Part shown: positions 5,209 to 7,958 of the stretch, piece after piece
Layout: every line of letters begins with the position of its first letter
Numbering within the stretch: position 1 is the stretch's first letter
NCBI GenBank assembly: GCA_003565055.1
Contig: PXDM01000522.1
Coordinates: 1-7,958, forward strand
From: Paracoccaceae bacterium
GTDB lineage: Bacteria > Pseudomonadota > Alphaproteobacteria > Rhodobacterales > Rhodobacteraceae
Reading direction: 5' to 3'
Length of the DNA stretch: 7,958 nt
Translations under genes and position numbers: made by a program
Notes under the pieces: model-generated
What the model was told of the DNA's origin: nothing
Databases searched by the model: none
The model's input: the letters and a program-made list of their open reading frames with translations, nothing else

Positions 5209-5326
5209 GCGCTTGTCTTGACTGATCTCTCGACACAGGCGTCAGGTCCTCGCATCTCCGGCCAAGTCTTGACGTTATGGCCCCGGCGCTACATCGACAC
5301 CAATATCGGGGCAAGGGCGACACTAT

Positions 5327-6745
5327 TTGACTGACACATCACCAATTTTGATCTGGCTGCGACGCGACCTTCGGCTGGGCGACCACCCTGCGCTGCATTG
5401 CGCGGCGCAATCTGGGCGGCCTGTGATCCCGGTTTTTCTTCATGATGAGATCGTCGAGGGGCTCGGGGCCGCGCCGAAATGGCGGCTTGGGCTGGGGGTT
5501 GATGCCTTGGCAAAGCGGCTTGAGGAGATCGGCAGCCGTCTGATCCTGCGCCGCGGCGAGGCGCTGGAAACATTGCAAGCGCTGATCAAGCAAACCGGCG
5601 CGGGCAGTGTCTGGTGGACCCGCCAATATGACCCTGATCAGATCGCGCGCGACAGCGCCGTGAAAGAGGCGCTGAAAAACGACGGCATTGATGCCCGCAG
5701 TTTCCGGGGGCATCTGCTGTTTGAGCCGTGGGAGGTCGAAACAGGTCAGGGCAAATTCTATCAGGTCTATACACCGTTCTGGAAGGCCGTGCGTGGCAGG
5801 GAAGTGCCCACCCGCCACCCTGCCCCGAAGACCCTGACCGCGCCCAGAGAGTGGCCCGACAGCGAGAGCCTCAACGGCTGGAAGATGGGCCATGCCATGC
5901 AGCGCGGTGCTGAAATCGTGGGGCAATATGTGCATGTCGGTGAAGCCGCCGCGCAGGCGCGACTGGCGAGTTTCATGCGCGATGCGGTCGAGCGCTATGA
6001 CCAGGATCGCGACCGGATGGATCGGGATGGGACGTCTGGCCTGTCGGAAAACCTGACCTACGGCGAGATCAGCCCGCTGGCGCTCTGGGACTCGGGCCAG
6101 CGCGCCATGTCAGAGGGCAAGGCCGGAGCCGAAACCTTCCTCAAGGAAGTCGTCTGGCGCGAATTCGCCTATCATCTGGTCTATCACACCCCGCATATCA
6201 CCCGAAAAAGCTGGCGCGAGGGCTGGGAGAATTTCCCTTGGGATGCCGAAACTGCCGAGACCTTGCGCTGGAAACAGGGCCGGACGGGGATCGAGATCGT
6301 AGATGCCGCGATGCGCGAGCTTTACGTGACCGGGCGGATGCACAATCGCGCGCGGATGCTCGTCGGCTCTTATCTCACCAAACATATGCTGACACATTGG
6401 CGGGTCGGGCTTGACTGGTTTGCCGATTGCCTGATCGACTGGGACCCGGCGGCGAATGCAATGGGCTGGCAATGGGTGGCGGGCTCTGGCCCGGATGCCT
6501 CGCCCTATTTCCGCATTTTCAACCCGGACACGCAGGCCGAGAAATTCGATCCCAAAGGCGCGTATCGGCGGCGCTGGCTGGCGGAAGCCTCATCCGAGCC
6601 GCCAGAGACGGCGCTCCAGTTTTTCGACGCCTGCCCCAAGAGCTGGGACATGCGCCGAGACCACTCTTACCCCAAACCGCTTGTGCCGCTCGCCGAGGGG
6701 CGTCAGCGCGCCCTTGACGTTTACCAAAAACAAAAACAAGGCTGA
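5327..6745 (+). CDS. phrB: Deoxyribodipyrimidine photolyase (class I CPD type)
   Basis: Photolyase uses FADH- and blue light to split UV-induced cyclobutane pyrimidine dimers in DNA. The 472-residue protein has the N-terminal antenna domain (residues ~5-135, starting ILIWLRRDLRLGDHPAL) and the C-terminal FAD domain (~205-470). Aligned by eye with the E. coli enzyme, the electron-transfer tryptophans are W315, W358 and W381. The flavin-facing asparagine typical of photolyases is N377, and the dimer-binding pair E274/W277 lies in EVVWREF. The FAD site includes TSGLSENLTYGEISP (236-250) and RMHNRARM (337-344). The start is TTG5327: it yields the normal family N-terminus, no ATG is available, and AAGGG lies upstream. 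The gene is followed after 28 bases by the cfa-like gene, the order of phrA-cfaA in Rhodobacter sphaeroides. Expression by light or singlet-oxygen stress is likely but no promoter could be identified with confidence. Confidence 0.96.
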   Translation: MTDTSPILIWLRRDLRLGDHPALHCAAQSGRPVIPVFLHDEIVEGLGAAPKWRLGLGVDALAKRLEEIGSRLILRRGEALETLQALIKQTGAGSVWWTRQYDPDQIARDSAVKEALKNDGIDARSFRGHLLFEPWEVETGQGKFYQVYTPFWKAVRGREVPTRHPAPKTLTAPREWPDSESLNGWKMGHAMQRGAEIVGQYVHVGEAAAQARLASFMRDAVERYDQDRDRMDRDGTSGLSENLTYGEISPLALWDSGQRAMSEGKAGAETFLKEVVWREFAYHLVYHTPHITRKSWREGWENFPWDAETAETLRWKQGRTGIEIVDAAMRELYVTGRMHNRARMLVGSYLTKHMLTHWRVGLDWFADCLIDWDPAANAMGWQWVAGSGPDASPYFRIFNPDTQAEKFDPKGAYRRRWLAEASSEPPETALQFFDACPKSWDMRRDHSYPKPLVPLAEGRQRALDVYQKQKQG

Positions 6746-6773
6746 CCACAGCCGCGACAGGAACAACAGACTT

Positions 6774-7958
6774 ATGACAGATATGGCACTGCACCACCCC
6801 GGTATCAGCACGATTCTGACCTCAGTTTCGGGTCAACTCAACCTGCCGCGTTATTTCGCGCAAGCCTTTGCCCGTGCCGAGCGGCTGAACAAAGGTCGGC
6901 TCGATGTCATCTTGCCGGATGGCCGTCATTTTCGCGCCGAAGGCGCTGCGCCCGGCCATGCTGCCGAACTGCGCGTCCATGACGACGATCTCTTCGCCCG
7001 GCTGATCCGCGAGGGTGATGTGGGTTTCGCTGAATCCTATATGGAGGGCGGATGGTCCACGCCGGACCTGCAAGCCTTCATGGACCTGATCAATGACGAC
7101 AACCCGTCAGTCTATGATGAGGCCGTCGGGCTGCGCCTGATCCGGGGCCTGGAACGCTTGCGCCACAGCTTGCGGGCCAATTCCAAGACGCAAGCGCGCA
7201 AGAATATCTCGTATCACTATGATCTGGGGAATGATTTCTACGCGCTCTGGCTCGATGAGACGATGACCTATTCCTCGGCCCTTTTCACCACCGGGACGGA
7301 AAGTCTCAAGGTCGCGCAGGATGCGAAATATGCAGCGATGGTCGACCGAATGGACGTGACGCCGGGCGACCATGTGCTGGAAATCGGCTGCGGCTGGGGC
7401 GGTTTTGCGGAATATGCGGCGGCCGAGCGTGGGTTGCGGGTGACCGGGCTCACGATCTCGCAAGCGCAACATGATTTCGCCGTGGCGCGGATGGCGCGGC
7501 TGGGATTGTCCGATCGCGTCGAGATCCGGATGCAGGATTATCGCGACACGCAAGGGCAATTCGACGGCATCGCCTCCATCGAGATGTTCGAGGCCGTGGG
7601 TGAGAAATACTGGCCGCGCTATTTCAAGGCCGTTCATGAGCGCCTGAAACCGGCTGCGAAAGCCGTCATCCAGATCATCATGGTGCCCGATGCGCGATTT
7701 GACTCCTACCGCAACCATGTTGATTTCATTCAGAAGTACATTTTCCCCGGCGGCATGCTCGGGGCCCCGACCCCAGTGCGGCAAGTGGCCGAGGCGCAGG
7801 GTCTTGGCTTTGTCACCACGCATGATTTCGGACTCAGCTATAGCGAGACGCTCCGTCGCTGGAACACGCAGTTTCAGTCCCGCTGGCCCGAGATTGCCGC
7901 GATGGGCTATGACACGCGGTTCAAGCGCATGTGGGAATTTTACCTGACGTCCTGCGCC
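6774..7958 (+). CDS. cfa: Cyclopropane-fatty-acyl-phospholipid synthase family protein, CfaA-like (3' end missing)
   Basis: The frame is open from ATG6774 to the window end (395 codons, no stop), probably lacking only the last few residues. The family is SAM-dependent and modifies double bonds of membrane phospholipid acyl chains (cyclopropanation, or methylation in relatives), working at the inner face of the membrane. Residues ~20-110 form the lipid-binding N-terminal domain with GFAESYMEGGW at 84-94. The core follows with NISYHYDLGNDFYALWLD at 144-161, the SAM loop VLEIGCGWGGFAEYA at 201-215, GLTISQAQ at 225-232, IEMFEAVG at 269-276 (E273) and KYIFPGGMLGAP at 321-332. Where E. coli Cfa has YSCAYW with bicarbonate-binding C139, this protein has YSSALF. 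It shares this with the alphaproteobacterial CfaA type as I recall it. AGGAA ten bases before the ATG serves as ribosome-binding site; co-transcription with photolyase is likely. Confidence 0.93.
   Translation, partial: MTDMALHHPGISTILTSVSGQLNLPRYFAQAFARAERLNKGRLDVILPDGRHFRAEGAAPGHAAELRVHDDDLFARLIREGDVGFAESYMEGGWSTPDLQAFMDLINDDNPSVYDEAVGLRLIRGLERLRHSLRANSKTQARKNISYHYDLGNDFYALWLDETMTYSSALFTTGTESLKVAQDAKYAAMVDRMDVTPGDHVLEIGCGWGGFAEYAAAERGLRVTGLTISQAQHDFAVARMARLGLSDRVEIRMQDYRDTQGQFDGIASIEMFEAVGEKYWPRYFKAVHERLKPAAKAVIQIIMVPDARFDSYRNHVDFIQKYIFPGGMLGAPTPVRQVAEAQGLGFVTTHDFGLSYSETLRRWNTQFQSRWPEIAAMGYDTRFKRMWEFYLTSCA

Noticed and set aside
5218..5295. Two TTGAC hexamers (5218-5222 and 5269-5273) as promoters of the photolyase gene
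   Set aside because: Neither has a convincing -10 hexamer at 16-18 bases. The best partner, TACATC at 5290, is spaced only 15 bases from the second hexamer.
7107..7823. A 238-codon minus-strand frame inside the cfa gene
   Set aside because: It lies entirely opposite the cfa coding sequence, which has all family motifs. The antisense product resembles no family and is rich in His, Arg and Pro, as expected for a shadow.

Overview
The window reads as ordinary chromosomal DNA from a GC-rich alphaproteobacterium, most likely of the order Rhodobacterales. This rests on GC-rich codon usage, the style of the ImuA-like and I78 proteins, an alphaproteobacterial SOS box (GAAC-N7-GAAC), a photolyase followed directly by a cyclopropane-fatty-acid synthase homologue, and a CCCCCGAGGATATTT-type intergenic element that I associate with this order. 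There is no sign of a phage, transposon, CRISPR array or plasmid.

Layout, left to right. (1) Positions 1-528 hold a D-aminoacyl-tRNA deacylase gene (dtd) on the + strand. Its 5' end looks damaged, because no normal start codon lies where the family begins. (2) A hairpin and a probable repeated intergenic element (550-619) separate it from a convergent minus-strand group. Read in transcription order this is an I78-type protease-inhibitor lipoprotein (2772-2491), a Tas-like aldo/keto reductase (2424-1384) and a HAD phosphatase resembling phosphoglycolate phosphatase (1335-631). (3) Divergent from these, an imuA-like gene (2908-3561) follows a good promoter whose start point is covered by a LexA/SOS box. 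No imuB or dnaE2 follows it. (4) A tRNA-Gly(CCC) gene lies at 3675-3749. (5) ssb is on the minus strand (4412-3936), with hairpins behind it. (6) Divergent from ssb, a secreted lytic transglycosylase runs 4594-5208. (7) A class I CPD photolyase (5327-6745, TTG start) is followed after 28 bp by a CfaA-like SAM-dependent fatty-acid synthase (6774 to the window end, missing its last residues).

Biological themes. Three genes concern DNA damage or ssDNA: imuA (SOS mutagenesis), ssb and photolyase. The photolyase-cfa pair resembles the phrA-cfaA operon of the singlet-oxygen sigma-E response in Rhodobacter sphaeroides, which joins light-dependent DNA repair to membrane-lipid modification. The other genes are housekeeping: proofreading of D-amino acids on tRNA, metabolite-phosphate repair, carbonyl reduction, and cell-wall turnover.

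I did not find an obviously new biological system. The items most worth a second look are the LexA-controlled imuA without its partners, the damaged 5' end of dtd, and the photolyase-cfa pair.
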